64,000 nucleotides of DNA from the NCBI GenBank assembly GCA_963921305.4, contig CAWUEX030000003.1:372001-436000 (forward strand), in the 5' to 3' direction. The notes under the pieces were generated by a model, which worked only from the letters and a program-made list of their open reading frames with translations, was not told the DNA's origin and did not search any database. The DNA comes from CAWUEX02 sp963921305. GTDB taxonomy: Bacteria; Pseudomonadota; Alphaproteobacteria; Rhodospirillales; Rhodospirillaceae. Positions 53,449-63,215 of the stretch are shown piece after piece. Position 1 is the first letter of the stretch, and each line of letters begins with the position of its first letter. The translations under genes were made by a program, and so were the position numbers.

Positions 53449-54513
53449 CTAGAGACGTTGGTTGTGGGTCTGCTGACGTTGCTCTAAGTCGGCAAACAGG
53501 GCCGCAACCCACACCAATCTGTCAGTAAAGCGATCCGTTCTGTGAGGCGCCACACTAAAATCCTGATCGGGGTCAGCATGGACCGCGTTGACGAGGAAGG
53601 CCGTTTCTTGGAGCGGCGGCGAATGATCAATAGCCTTCGCAAATGGGCGTGAGTCGAGCAGAGCACGGGCCATCAACTTTACCTTTGTCGACATGTCCGT
53701 GTAGGCCCGCGTGGACACGCTGTCATATCCATTCTGCGCCACGACCGCACCGATACCACGATAGATGTGGCGCGCCCCGTAGATGCCAGGCCGGCAAGAC
53801 AACGGCAATGCGGAGATTCCAGCGTCGGCGCGGCTATACAGAACGTCCGCCGCCACTAAAACGCGCTGCACCACTCGACCAAGCGCGTCATTGAACTTAG
53901 GGTCGTGCAACCAAGCATCTGGATCGATCCCCTCCTCCCTCATCCATTGACGGGGAAGATACAGGCGGCCAATACGTGCATCTTCGCCAACGTCTCTTGC
54001 AATGTTGGTCAACTGCATCGCAACGCCAAGGTCACATGCGCGTGCCAATTGGGCTGGAGACCGGGCCCCCATTAACAGGGCCATCATTGCACCGACCGAC
54101 GCCGCGACTCTTGCGCTATACGCGTAAAGATCACTCGGTGTTTCGCAGGCAACGCCATTGACATCCCACTCCATACCATCGAGCAGAGCGTTGGGGAGCG
54201 CTTTTGGGATACCGTGGGTGCGAACAACATCAGAAAGTGCTCTTTCAATGGCATCGTCCGCGGGCGCACCGTCGTAGACACGGTCTAGCCTTGCGCGTAA
54301 TTGAGTAACGGATGTGGAATCTCCGCCTTCTACATCGACTGCGTCGTCGGAGAGGCGGCAAAACGCGTAAAGAGCGCACGCATCTCGCCTCAGCCACGAC
54401 GGTAAAATACGTGAAGCAGAATAAAATGAGCTGGAACCGTGCCTAATCGCGTCTTCGCAGGCACGCCAATCAGTGGCCTCAGCGAAACGTGTCGGGGTCT
54501 GGAACCACGGCAT
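53449..54513 (-). CDS. crtB: Phytoene synthase
   Basis: 354 residues if the ATG at 54513 is used; an in-frame ATG at 54603 would extend further into crtI. Motifs: HGSSSFYSASRILP, ALYAFCRLSDDAVD (first DxxxD), LGVAMQLTNIARDVGEDARIGRLYLP (second). It condenses two GGPP to phytoene. Its start overlaps the crtI end by 35 bases. Confidence 0.92.
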   Translation of the reverse strand: MPWFQTPTRFAEATDWRACEDAIRHGSSSFYSASRILPSWLRRDACALYAFCRLSDDAVDVEGGDSTSVTQLRARLDRVYDGAPADDAIERALSDVVRTHGIPKALPNALLDGMEWDVNGVACETPSDLYAYSARVAASVGAMMALLMGARSPAQLARACDLGVAMQLTNIARDVGEDARIGRLYLPRQWMREEGIDPDAWLHDPKFNDALGRVVQRVLVAADVLYSRADAGISALPLSCRPGIYGARHIYRGIGAVVAQNGYDSVSTRAYTDMSTKVKLMARALLDSRPFAKAIDHSPPLQETAFLVNAVHADPDQDFSVAPHRTDRFTDRLVWVAALFADLEQRQQTHNQRL

Positions 54514-56002
54514 CGAGAACACGGGCTGACGAGAGAACCCCGGGGACTCCCGCCCCTGGGTGTGTTCCGGCGCCGACAAGGAATAAGTTTTCGACATCTT
54601 CACTTCTGTTATGCGGCCTAAACCACGCGCTCTGGGTCAAGATCGGCTCCAAACCGAAGGCGGCCCCTTTAACCGAGAGGAAGCGATCCTGAAAATCCAA
54701 CGGTGTCATCACTTTGCTTGTAACGATCGACGTTTGCAACCCGGGAAGCAATCGGTCCGACAAACGCTGCTCGATGGCTCTGCGATATGACTCCGCTTCA
54801 TGGGTCCAGTCGACGCCGCTGTCCAGATGTGGGACAGGCGACAGAACATAAAAAGCGTCACAGCCCTCAGGCGCCAAAGATGGGTCTGTTTCTGTTGGAC
54901 GGTGTAGGTACACACTGAAATCGTCCGCAAGCACTTTGCGGTCAAAAATATCTTGAATGAGCTCTTTGTAGCGCGGGCCCAACAGGATGGTGTGGTGCGG
55001 CACGTCTGGGTATTGCCGGTTGGTGCCGAAGTACCAAACAAACAGACCCATCGAGTACTTTGACCGAGCCAACCGGCTAGGTGACCAGCGGCGGCGGTTT
55101 GCCAGACCGCGCACAGCACTGTAGGTCCATGCAGTATCCGCATTAGAAACAACGACGTCAGCCGCCACTTCTTCACCGGACTGCAGCGTAACTCCGGTAA
55201 CACGGCCGTGCTCCGTTTCAATAGAGTCGACTGTGGTGTTGCAGAGAATCTGATTGCCCTGATGCTCGATGAGCTTCTGCAAACCCGTTACCAAGGCGCC
55301 GGTACCTCCCATGGCGAAGTGCACGCCCCAATGGCGCTCAAGATAGGAGATAAGGCAATACACGGATGTCGATCTGAACGGATTACCTCCAACAAACAAC
55401 GGGTGAAAACTGAGAGCAAAGCGGAGTTTGGGATCACGGACGAACTTGGACACCGTGCTGTAGACACTGCGATGCCCGCCAAGCTTGATCAGGTCCGGCG
55501 CGACCTTAAGCATGTCCCATAGCGTATTGAAGGGAACATGACCGAGTTCCTCAAATCCGACCCGAAAAACCTGTTCGCTGTAGTTAAGATACCGGTCATA
55601 ACCTTCCAGATCTTCAGGCGAAACACGCGCAACCTCATCGCGCATCTCTTGCGCATCAGCTTTGCAGTCTAAGACGGAGTGATCATCGAAAACGATGCGG
55701 TAGAACGGATCAACGGGGACGAGCGTCACATCCTCGCTGAACGTCCGGCCACACAAAGTCCACAAATCTTCGAATAAGTGGGGAGCGGTGATAATCGTGG
55801 GACCGGCGTCAAAAACAAAACCGTCTTGACGATACACACTGGCCCGCCCGCCGCATTGGTCTGTGCGTTCGAGCACAGTAACCCGGTACCCTCGCGCACT
55901 TAGGCGGACGGCAGCTGCGAGTCCGCCAAAGCCTGATCCAATAACAATTGCGTGCGGCCGGCTATCTCGGTTCGGCTCTGATTGTGAACGGTCCAAATTC
56001 AT
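54479..56002 (-). CDS. crtI: Phytoene desaturase
   Basis: 507 residues. The FAD motif AIVIGSGFGGLAAAVRLSARGYRVTVLE follows a short N-terminus; FDAGPTIITAPHLFEDL, HFAMGGTGALVTGLQKL and LFLVGAGTHPGAGVPGVLSSA are CrtI hallmarks. It desaturates phytoene to neurosporene or lycopene. It lies 40 bases after bchO. Confidence 0.94.
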   Translation of the reverse strand: MNLDRSQSEPNRDSRPHAIVIGSGFGGLAAAVRLSARGYRVTVLERTDQCGGRASVYRQDGFVFDAGPTIITAPHLFEDLWTLCGRTFSEDVTLVPVDPFYRIVFDDHSVLDCKADAQEMRDEVARVSPEDLEGYDRYLNYSEQVFRVGFEELGHVPFNTLWDMLKVAPDLIKLGGHRSVYSTVSKFVRDPKLRFALSFHPLFVGGNPFRSTSVYCLISYLERHWGVHFAMGGTGALVTGLQKLIEHQGNQILCNTTVDSIETEHGRVTGVTLQSGEEVAADVVVSNADTAWTYSAVRGLANRRRWSPSRLARSKYSMGLFVWYFGTNRQYPDVPHHTILLGPRYKELIQDIFDRKVLADDFSVYLHRPTETDPSLAPEGCDAFYVLSPVPHLDSGVDWTHEAESYRRAIEQRLSDRLLPGLQTSIVTSKVMTPLDFQDRFLSVKGAAFGLEPILTQSAWFRPHNRSEDVENLFLVGAGTHPGAGVPGVLSSARVLDAVVPDPDTFR

Positions 56003-56042
56003 TGATGAACATGTATTCCGGTTCTTATCGTTTGGGAACCAG

Positions 56043-56948
56043 TTATTGGGAACCGGTTAAAACCCCAACTTCTTTCGCGAAATCTAATACCATCCGGCAA
56101 ACCTTGTTTGGCTGTTCCTCATGAGCGATGTGGCCGCAATCTGGGATGATATTTATCTGCGCGTGCGGCACCATTCGCTGAACAGAGTCCACAACCCACG
56201 CCGGAACAGCTAAGTCTTTTTCGCCAGATACCATCATGAGAGGAAGTTTGAAGGCCGGGAGGTCCCGACGCAGCGCGTGCAGATCCCATCGCGCCATCAT
56301 GTTAATGGCGGCAGAAACATGGGTGCGGTCTTTCAGCAGACGGGCGTAAAAAGAAAGAGCCTCCGGAGGCAGGTAGGTGCCGGTTCTTTCAATCATCCGC
56401 CTCACGTTGTCGGGGTCTGATGCTAGCCGCGCAGCGATGGGTACCGAGACTGGATTGAGGAATAAGATTTTCGCGAGAATTGGAAACATGACTGATGCCG
56501 CTCCGGGAAATGGCAACAGCGCCCCATTGAGACTGACGACGGCTTTGGGGCTCATACCTCCATCAAGCACCATTCGCAGCGCAATCGCTGCCCCGGCGGA
56601 ATGCCCGATCACAAGGTCCGGACGCAAAGCTTTTGTTTCGACCAGTTTCGAAAGCGAACGGGCCATGGCGGGGAGCGTCATGTCGCGCTCAGACGCAGCG
56701 CGGGAGAAGCCATGCCCAGGCAAGTCTGGGATCACAAGTGTGAATGAGTCGGCCAGATGCGGCACACAATCCCGCCAAGAGTGTGTCGAGGCACCGGTAC
56801 CATGCAACAGCAGCGCGACGGGACCGGTGCCGATGACCTGGATGTGCCAGCGCGTTTGACCGATGGTTTCAAATGAGCTGTGGGCTGAGTGCGGCCAATC
56901 GGATTTGTCCCGGTCCCAGTCGAGAGGGCAACGCGCGCTAGGCCTCAT
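56043..56948 (-). CDS. bchO: BchO, alpha/beta hydrolase linked to Mg-chelatase
   Basis: 301 residues. The alpha/beta-hydrolase features are LLLHGTGASTHSW (oxyanion), PDLPGHGFSRA, nucleophile GHSAGAAIALRM and GHIAHEEQP for the catalytic histidine. BchO genes usually follow bchI and bchD and are thought to assist magnesium chelation. Here bchID are not next to it. It starts the bchO-crtI-crtB run. Confidence 0.85.
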   Translation of the reverse strand: MRPSARCPLDWDRDKSDWPHSAHSSFETIGQTRWHIQVIGTGPVALLLHGTGASTHSWRDCVPHLADSFTLVIPDLPGHGFSRAASERDMTLPAMARSLSKLVETKALRPDLVIGHSAGAAIALRMVLDGGMSPKAVVSLNGALLPFPGAASVMFPILAKILFLNPVSVPIAARLASDPDNVRRMIERTGTYLPPEALSFYARLLKDRTHVSAAINMMARWDLHALRRDLPAFKLPLMMVSGEKDLAVPAWVVDSVQRMVPHAQINIIPDCGHIAHEEQPNKVCRMVLDFAKEVGVLTGSQ

Positions 56949-57199
56949 GTTGGATCACGTTCATCAGACAATAGGGGAAAGGCACAAATTAATCACCTAA
57001 TTTTAAAGTGGTCTTTTGATTCATGTTGCAATGCACCAATGCAGAATTGGTCATGCAGCTTCAGGAAATCCAACTCCACACATCACACCACACGTTATCT
57101 TCCTTGATAAATACCGATTATTGCTCGCCTCAAAACATTTCTTGCAGAATTGCTTCATCAGTTCCTAAAATGTTTTAGAGAGTTTGGGGGGAAAGTTGA

Positions 57200-58570
57200 T
57201 TGGGTAAAAGCGTATTGGTCGTTATCCAGACGCTGCGTTTGGCGTTGCCAAAGGCAGGCGTCGGTTGGATGTTCGCTCTCCTGACAATCGATTTTAACAG
57301 AATAGCGATTGTTGAACTTGGCGTTGCCGCCGTTCTCGTAACGACAATGCTGGCGATGCACTACTTCCTCTCGCCGTTTCAGGTCATCGTCGGACGGTTT
57401 GCAGACAAGTATCCAATTGCTGGGTATCGCCGCACTCCGATCATGATTGTCAGTGGGCTCGTTTCGAGTTTGTTGTTCGTGGCGTTGCCAACCGTGGCAG
57501 AGGCGATGGGGGCCGGTTCTGTCGGCGCTATTATCATTGGCTTTACGCTGTTTGTTGTGTTCGGCATTTCGATGGCGGCGTTGGGAGATTCCTATCACGC
57601 GCTGATTGCCGAAGTGACGACGGAGCGAAGCCGCAGCACCGTCATTTCTGTTGTTTGGATCTTTGCTATTTTAAGCACAATCTTCGCGGCGGTTGTCATG
57701 AATGCGGTGCGGCCCGAGTACACGCCCGAGGCTATGCAAACGCTTTACAATCTGTCTCCCCCCATTGTTATGGGAACCATACTCCTCGGCATTTTGGGGA
57801 TGGAGCGCAGACTGAAAGCGCATGAGATCGAAGCGGCACAAGAACGTGCCAAACAGGTCACTCCTGAGGGTAATCCGTTATCGGCTGCCTATCAGTTGCT
57901 TCAGGAGAATCCTGAAACACGCGGTTTCTTTATCTTCATCCTTGTCTCCATTTTTGCCATTTTCTTGCAAGACAACATCCTTGAAGTGTTTGGTGCCGAA
58001 GTGTTCGGCATGTCTGTCGCCGAAACGACGCGCTTCCAGCCGACATGGGGTGGCGGTGTATTACTAGGAATGCTGGTGATGGGGGCAGCCAGCGCCTTTG
58101 TTTCGATCGACAAGAAGAAAATGGCGATCACGGGATGCATCGGGACTGCCGTTGGCATGGGCGTGCTCGCCCTGGCCGCACTGTTGCAGCTGGACGTTGT
58201 CATCCTGCCGTCTCTGTTCATCATGGGCATATTCACGGGCATGTTTAACGTGGGCTCGTTGTCCATGATGATGGACATGACGGTGGAAGGCGCGACCGGG
58301 CTCTACATGGGCCTGTGGGGAGTCGCACAGGCCTTTGGGACGGGCATCTCGTCTATCTCTAGCGGCGCACTTCACACAAGCCTTATCGGTTCTGGACTCG
58401 TGGCCCCACAGTCCGCCTACGGAATGATCTTCCTCTTTGAAGCCTTTTGCCTTGTTGCGGCGGGGGTCGTTTTGTCTCGCGTCAGCATACAGCGCTTTAG
58501 GGAGTCTCACGGCATTGGCGTCAAACAGGAAGATTTGACAAGAGCGATGGAAGTCGGCTCAACGGCATAA
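57200..58570 (+). CDS. PucC/BCH-family MFS transporter
   Basis: 456 residues from a TTG preceded by GGGGGGAAAG. Twelve helices; ALLTIDFNRIAIVELGV and YPIAGYRRTPIM match the PucC/BCH family, like LhaA but only distantly. It may be the gene that in other clusters lies between bchG and bchP. A 9-base inverted repeat (AAAACATTT at 57132, AAATGTTTT at 57168) lies in its leader. The next gene starts directly at its stop. Confidence 0.85.
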   Translation: MGKSVLVVIQTLRLALPKAGVGWMFALLTIDFNRIAIVELGVAAVLVTTMLAMHYFLSPFQVIVGRFADKYPIAGYRRTPIMIVSGLVSSLLFVALPTVAEAMGAGSVGAIIIGFTLFVVFGISMAALGDSYHALIAEVTTERSRSTVISVVWIFAILSTIFAAVVMNAVRPEYTPEAMQTLYNLSPPIVMGTILLGILGMERRLKAHEIEAAQERAKQVTPEGNPLSAAYQLLQENPETRGFFIFILVSIFAIFLQDNILEVFGAEVFGMSVAETTRFQPTWGGGVLLGMLVMGAASAFVSIDKKKMAITGCIGTAVGMGVLALAALLQLDVVILPSLFIMGIFTGMFNVGSLSMMMDMTVEGATGLYMGLWGVAQAFGTGISSISSGALHTSLIGSGLVAPQSAYGMIFLFEAFCLVAAGVVLSRVSIQRFRESHGIGVKQEDLTRAMEVGSTA

Positions 58571-59386
58571 ATGCCCGACCAAAAACTTGATTTTTCGTTC
58601 GATAGACGCGTCTCGGAAACCTACGACAAGGTTCGTGCGCACCCTCCAAACGTTTCAAATAAGATTGGCCAGGCTATCTGTGCGGTCACGGGCAAGAATG
58701 CTCGAATATTGGAACTCGGTGTTGGCACTGGACGAATTGCCCTACCGGTCGTGGCTGCGGGGTGCGACGTTGTTGGCGTTGACATTTCCCGCGACATGCT
58801 GAGACACGTTTCAGCCAGCGCGGCTGAACGGAACTTAGAGATTCACACGGTACAGGCAGATATCGCCAAACTGCCGTTTGCCTCGAATGCGTTTGACGCC
58901 GTAACGACAGTTCATGTGCTCCATTTGGTGGCAGATTGGCAAAGCGCCCTTTCAGGTGCCGCGCAGTCACTCAAACCCAATGGGTGCTTGATATTGGGAC
59001 GGGATTGGGTGGATCCAGAGTCGGTCGCGGGCGAACTACAGAATGTGTTCCGCAAAACAGTGGTTGACCTCATGGGGCCACAGCTAAAAGCGCCGACAGG
59101 CGCATCTGTGATCGCGGACTACATCGAAGACGTTGCCGGCAGGCCAGAGCATTTTGGGCCGACGGATATCGTCGCCGCGGAATGGTCTACGTCGGATAGT
59201 CCCGCCGGCATCATCAACTCAATACGCACGCGAACGTTTCCCGAGAGCTGGATTTTGACCGACGAATTTATGGAACCGGTTATCGAGAGGATAAATGCGT
59301 ACGCAGAGGAACGGTGGGCCGACACGCAGGCGCCGATCGATGTTACGAGACGTTTTCTGTTGTCTGTTTTCAGAAAGAGGGGCTAA
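58571..59386 (+). CDS. Class I SAM methyltransferase
   Basis: 271 residues starting at the base after the upstream stop. SAM motif I ILELGVGTGRIALPVVAAGCDVVGVDIS, LPFASNAFDAVTTVHVLHLV and SLKPNGCLILGRDW are standard type 11. It is not BchM by sequence. Coupling to the PucC-like gene suggests a pigment- or envelope-related substrate, which remains unknown. Confidence 0.8.
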   Translation: MPDQKLDFSFDRRVSETYDKVRAHPPNVSNKIGQAICAVTGKNARILELGVGTGRIALPVVAAGCDVVGVDISRDMLRHVSASAAERNLEIHTVQADIAKLPFASNAFDAVTTVHVLHLVADWQSALSGAAQSLKPNGCLILGRDWVDPESVAGELQNVFRKTVVDLMGPQLKAPTGASVIADYIEDVAGRPEHFGPTDIVAAEWSTSDSPAGIINSIRTRTFPESWILTDEFMEPVIERINAYAEERWADTQAPIDVTRRFLLSVFRKRG

Positions 59387-59472
59387 GAGACCACTCTTGA
59401 AGATATCGATGCAGTCGCCGAAGAGTTGACGCCGACTAACTAAGGCTCTCTGAATACCTTAAATCGACTGGA

Positions 59473-59769
59473 TTGATGGCGCGCGCATCAGCGCATGTCG
59501 ATGCATATTCATACTGCCCCTGTCACTCAGAGGGTACAGTCGCGAAATACAGTCGGCCGTCCCACTGCCGCAAGCCGAATCCGGGGATGATTCTGGATTT
59601 ATGCGATGCCTGGCCGGTTCGTAAAGACAAAAGCATTTTGATCGACGACACACAGACCGACATAGACGCGGCGACAGCGAGCAGCATTCCCGGTTTCCTC
59701 TTTCCAGGTGGCAATTTGCTGGAGTTCATCAAAGTGGGCGGTATATCGAAGTATATCGAGACCTCGTGA
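59473..59769 (+). pseudogene. Remnant of HAD phosphatase (GmhB/HisB-N type)
   Basis: 98 codons that match only the C-terminal half of D-glycero-D-manno-heptose-1,7-bisphosphate phosphatases: YSYCPCHSEGT, CRKPNPGMILDLC, SILIDDTQTDIDAATASSIPG and LFPGGNLLEF. The N-terminal DxD nucleophile half is missing and not found upstream. The zinc-loop and Mg-binding aspartates survive. It is probably a decayed heptose-biosynthesis gene at the edge of the glycan locus. The 160 bases after it hold no gene. Confidence 0.75.
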
Positions 59770-59930
59770 CTTATCCGCGGCCCTTTGCAACGTCTCACAA
59801 CACACAAAGATTGGTGCGTTCGCCTTCTTATCGGATATGATCGTCAGTCTTGATCTGATCAGATTTCTAACAGCGGATAGGCTAGAGATACGGTGCGGCA
59901 CACCCGCTCCATGTTTGCTCCACTCCCTTT

Positions 59931-61826
59931 ATGAAAAAGCAAGACGTAGACTCAACTGCATTGATCAAGCAAGCCGTAGCTTTTTTGAACGCTGGAGAGT
60001 TCGAAAAGAGCAAGCACCTTGCAGAAAAGATCATCTTAGTTAATGCAAACGACTTCTCGGCACGCCTCATACTCGGCGCTTCATACGCCAGCCTTGGGCA
60101 ACCAGAAAAAGCGGTACGCGAACTATCGGCTGCCGTGCACTTGAATCCAAAGTCCGGTCAGGCCAAGTCACAGCTGGCGGCCGCGCTGATGAACGCCGAT
60201 CGATACCGCGATGCAGTAAAGGTTCTTCTCGACATCACCCGTGCCGACCCATCCAATGCTCAAGCGTTCAACAACCTTGGTCTAGCTTACTTTAACAGCG
60301 AACAATTTGAACTTGCTGAAACAGCTTTCGAGCGCGCAACGGAACTGGCGCCTGACACGTTAAGTAGCCTCGTCGGCCTTATCCAAACCTATGCCAAAAC
60401 GGGAAATAGGAAAGGTGCAGAGCGCTGGCACACCGCTCTCGCCATGCCTGCCTTTAAGAAGCCCATTACGGCCGATACTCTCGACATCATGGGGGAGGTG
60501 CTCGACGCGTACTACGACTATCAGAGAATTGAGGATTCGGAAGATCGTTATACGGGCGCAGTCGTTCCCGCGATTCAGGCCTATTCAAAAAACGTTCGTG
60601 CCTTTGTCGGCGCTCAAGCCCAAGCAAAACGAGATAGCCGCAGTTCACTGTCTGAGGCCGGCGAGCCGATCAAAGTCGCGTTCTTCATAGACTATGCGAA
60701 TAACCTCGCGCACTCAAAGAATCTGTATATGTATCTGACGGCGCTGTTGCGCCAAACCGACTACAAGATAGAACCTACGCTGATCTACTATAAGAAAAGT
60801 GACGCCCTGAATTTCGAAGACTATGGCATTGAGAACATTGATAGGCTTGAGCTTCCCAAGGGAATGTCGCGCATCGAACTGATATTATGGTTAAAAGGAG
60901 AGATCGACCGCCGGGGCATATCTGTTTGCGTGACCCTCGGCACCATATCGAGTCTTTTTGCCTTAAGCTTCGTCTGCAAGATAGCACCGGTCATGATGTG
61001 GTGGTCGCAAAAGCATCACGGCCTGACCTTGGATAGTATCGACGGATACCTGACTCTCGGAAGCGTCGCACCGACTAGAATGATAGACGGACGGGAATGG
61101 CGAACAATTGTTGGCTTGTTCGGCCCCAGCACATTTAAAGTTCAATCGGAAGACGTTCGGGCCAAAGCTTTGAGTATTCGCACACAGTTGTTGGGTGCAG
61201 AATATAAACAAATCCTGGGCGTCTTCGGGCGTGAAGAAAAGCTCGACAATGATGCGTACTGGGATTGTGTTTCTTCCATCATTGAGCGCTTTCCGGAGGC
61301 CCTGTTTATTTGGTCGGGGCGCCATGAGCGCAAATCGATCATAGATAGAATGTCTGCCCGCAATCTCGAACACCGCTGCAAATTTGCCGGTTGGGTCGAC
61401 ACACAAGTTTATGTGAACGTAATAGATCTTTACGTAGACTCCTTCCCTTTCCCAGGTGGACACACTGTCGTTGAAGCAATGCTCGCTGATACGCCGGTCG
61501 TATCCCTCGTCACCGACGACGCACGACGCATCACGGCATCAATATTCGCCGAACCTTGGATTGACGAAACTTCTTCCCACGCAGAAGAACTGGGGCTTGA
61601 GCCCATATTTACGGACAGCGACGGTAATGACTTATCGCCGTTTGTGTTTGACATAGACGCATACGTAGGCTGCGCAATATCAATTCTTAGCGACACGCCT
61701 ACGAGGCAGAAGAGAACGAACGCCAGCCGCGTGTTTGTTGAAAAGTACCTAACCAACTTCGAATTGGCGGGCACCATGCTGGCGCAGCATATCATTGACG
61801 TGCGCAATCAACATGTATCTACCTGA
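59931..61826 (+). CDS. TPR-domain glycosyltransferase (SPINDLY/OGT-like)
   Basis: 631 residues. Residues 8-170 are tetratricopeptide repeats (AVAFLNAGEFEKSKHLAEKI, NNLGLAYFNSEQFELAETAFERATELAP). The C-terminal half is glycosyltransferase-like (AGEPIKVAFFIDY, FVDSFPFPGGHTVVEAMLADTPVV near residue 500), resembling O-GlcNAc transferase/SPINDLY-type enzymes. It probably modifies proteins or a glycan. It starts the 59.9-64 kb locus. Confidence 0.8.
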   Translation: MKKQDVDSTALIKQAVAFLNAGEFEKSKHLAEKIILVNANDFSARLILGASYASLGQPEKAVRELSAAVHLNPKSGQAKSQLAAALMNADRYRDAVKVLLDITRADPSNAQAFNNLGLAYFNSEQFELAETAFERATELAPDTLSSLVGLIQTYAKTGNRKGAERWHTALAMPAFKKPITADTLDIMGEVLDAYYDYQRIEDSEDRYTGAVVPAIQAYSKNVRAFVGAQAQAKRDSRSSLSEAGEPIKVAFFIDYANNLAHSKNLYMYLTALLRQTDYKIEPTLIYYKKSDALNFEDYGIENIDRLELPKGMSRIELILWLKGEIDRRGISVCVTLGTISSLFALSFVCKIAPVMMWWSQKHHGLTLDSIDGYLTLGSVAPTRMIDGREWRTIVGLFGPSTFKVQSEDVRAKALSIRTQLLGAEYKQILGVFGREEKLDNDAYWDCVSSIIERFPEALFIWSGRHERKSIIDRMSARNLEHRCKFAGWVDTQVYVNVIDLYVDSFPFPGGHTVVEAMLADTPVVSLVTDDARRITASIFAEPWIDETSSHAEELGLEPIFTDSDGNDLSPFVFDIDAYVGCAISILSDTPTRQKRTNASRVFVEKYLTNFELAGTMLAQHIIDVRNQHVST

Positions 61827-61913
61827 TCCGGATACCGGTTTAGGACCCGAATGTACATTCCCAAAGTTCGGTGATAGAAAACCTTACTTGCATCGACCGT
61901 TTACCAGCACTCT

Positions 61914-63215
61914 GTGACCAGCCTCCCCCATCATCGCACCCGAGATCAGTGCCGGCTTTGCGGCTCTACCGACCTTGTAGTGGCATTAGAACTCCAGGCG
62001 ACTCCGCCGGCAAATGCCCTGTTGAGCAAAGACCTTCTAAGCCAGAAAGAATACTTCTATCCATTGCGCGTCAGCGTTTGCGGGGACTGTCATCACGCGC
62101 AACTTATCGATGTCATAAATCCCAACGTTTTGTTCGGGGACTACAGGTATAGGTCCGGCATTTCACCGATGTTCGTATCGCATCTTTCAGACCTCGCGAG
62201 CGAATTACTGCAATGCTCCAATGTGTCCGCACCGTTTGTGGTTGAAATTGGATCGAATGACGGAACGTTGATCGAAGTCCTCACTAAATTGGGCGCACGG
62301 ACCTTAGGGGTAGAGCCGTCCTCACGCTTGGCGCGTTATGCCAATGACAGAAACCGTGAGACCATGAATGCATTTTTCGGATCCGAAAGCGCGGCCGATA
62401 TCCGGCAACTCCATGGCCCCGCCGATATCATCTGCGCGAACAACGTTCTCGCTCATATTGACAACCTACGTGACGTCTTTTCAGGGATTAGCTCTCTTCT
62501 AAGCGACGGCGGGCTATTCGTTTTTGAAGTCTCTTATCTCGTCGATGTACTGAAAAAAGGTCTGTTTGACACGATCTACCACGAACACTTGAGCTACCAC
62601 TCGGTCATGCCGATGCAGCGGTTCCTGCAGACTTTCGGCTTGAAACTTTTCGCTGCGAAAAAGGTCGATACCCAAGGCGGAAGCATCCGTTTTTACGTTG
62701 AGCATGAAAGCGGAGACAGACCTGTTGAACAATCGGTCGGCGACCTAGCGGCAGCCGAGGCACAAATGGGACTGGAGTGTTTGCAGCCATATCGAGATTT
62801 GATGGCGCATATCTCCGCGACCGGCTCCGCCTTTCGCGACCGGCTCCACCAGTACCGAATGGAGCGCAAATCGATCGCCGGGTTCGGTGCGCCCGCCAAA
62901 ATAACGACACTGCTTCACGAATTCAGGATATCCGGTGACGATTTTGCTTTCATCGCAGAAGAGAATGAATTTAAGAAAAACCTATACACACCCGGAACTC
63001 ATATTGAGATCCGTGGACCGGACAGCCTTTATGGCGCAGGCATTGATATCGTCGTCATATTCGCATGGAATTTCGCCCCCAATATCATCAAAAGACATCG
63101 CGCTCTGTTGGATGAAGGAGTCATCTTTATCATCCCCCTTCCGAGCCTGATTGAAGTCAACCGGGATAATATCGATGCCTATCTGAGCGCGAACTCAGCC
63201 GGATCGTCAGGATGA
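61914..63215 (+). CDS. Sugar C-methyltransferase-type SAM enzyme
   Basis: 433 residues with a GTG start. An N-terminal zinc-binding cysteine set (CRLCGS ... CGDCHHAQ) is followed by the SAM domain (VVEIGSNDGTLIEVL, DTIYHEHLSYHS) and a C-terminal domain (KSIAGFGAPAKITTLLHEF). This is the TylC3/NovU-type methyltransferase architecture acting on NDP-deoxysugars. Its stop overlaps the next start (ATGA). Confidence 0.85.
   Translation: MTSLPHHRTRDQCRLCGSTDLVVALELQATPPANALLSKDLLSQKEYFYPLRVSVCGDCHHAQLIDVINPNVLFGDYRYRSGISPMFVSHLSDLASELLQCSNVSAPFVVEIGSNDGTLIEVLTKLGARTLGVEPSSRLARYANDRNRETMNAFFGSESAADIRQLHGPADIICANNVLAHIDNLRDVFSGISSLLSDGGLFVFEVSYLVDVLKKGLFDTIYHEHLSYHSVMPMQRFLQTFGLKLFAAKKVDTQGGSIRFYVEHESGDRPVEQSVGDLAAAEAQMGLECLQPYRDLMAHISATGSAFRDRLHQYRMERKSIAGFGAPAKITTLLHEFRISGDDFAFIAEENEFKKNLYTPGTHIEIRGPDSLYGAGIDIVVIFAWNFAPNIIKRHRALLDEGVIFIIPLPSLIEVNRDNIDAYLSANSAGSSG

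Noticed and set aside
57132..57176. Inverted repeat before the PucC-like gene as a terminator
   Set aside because: No gene ends upstream in that direction; kept only as a note in the gene entry.
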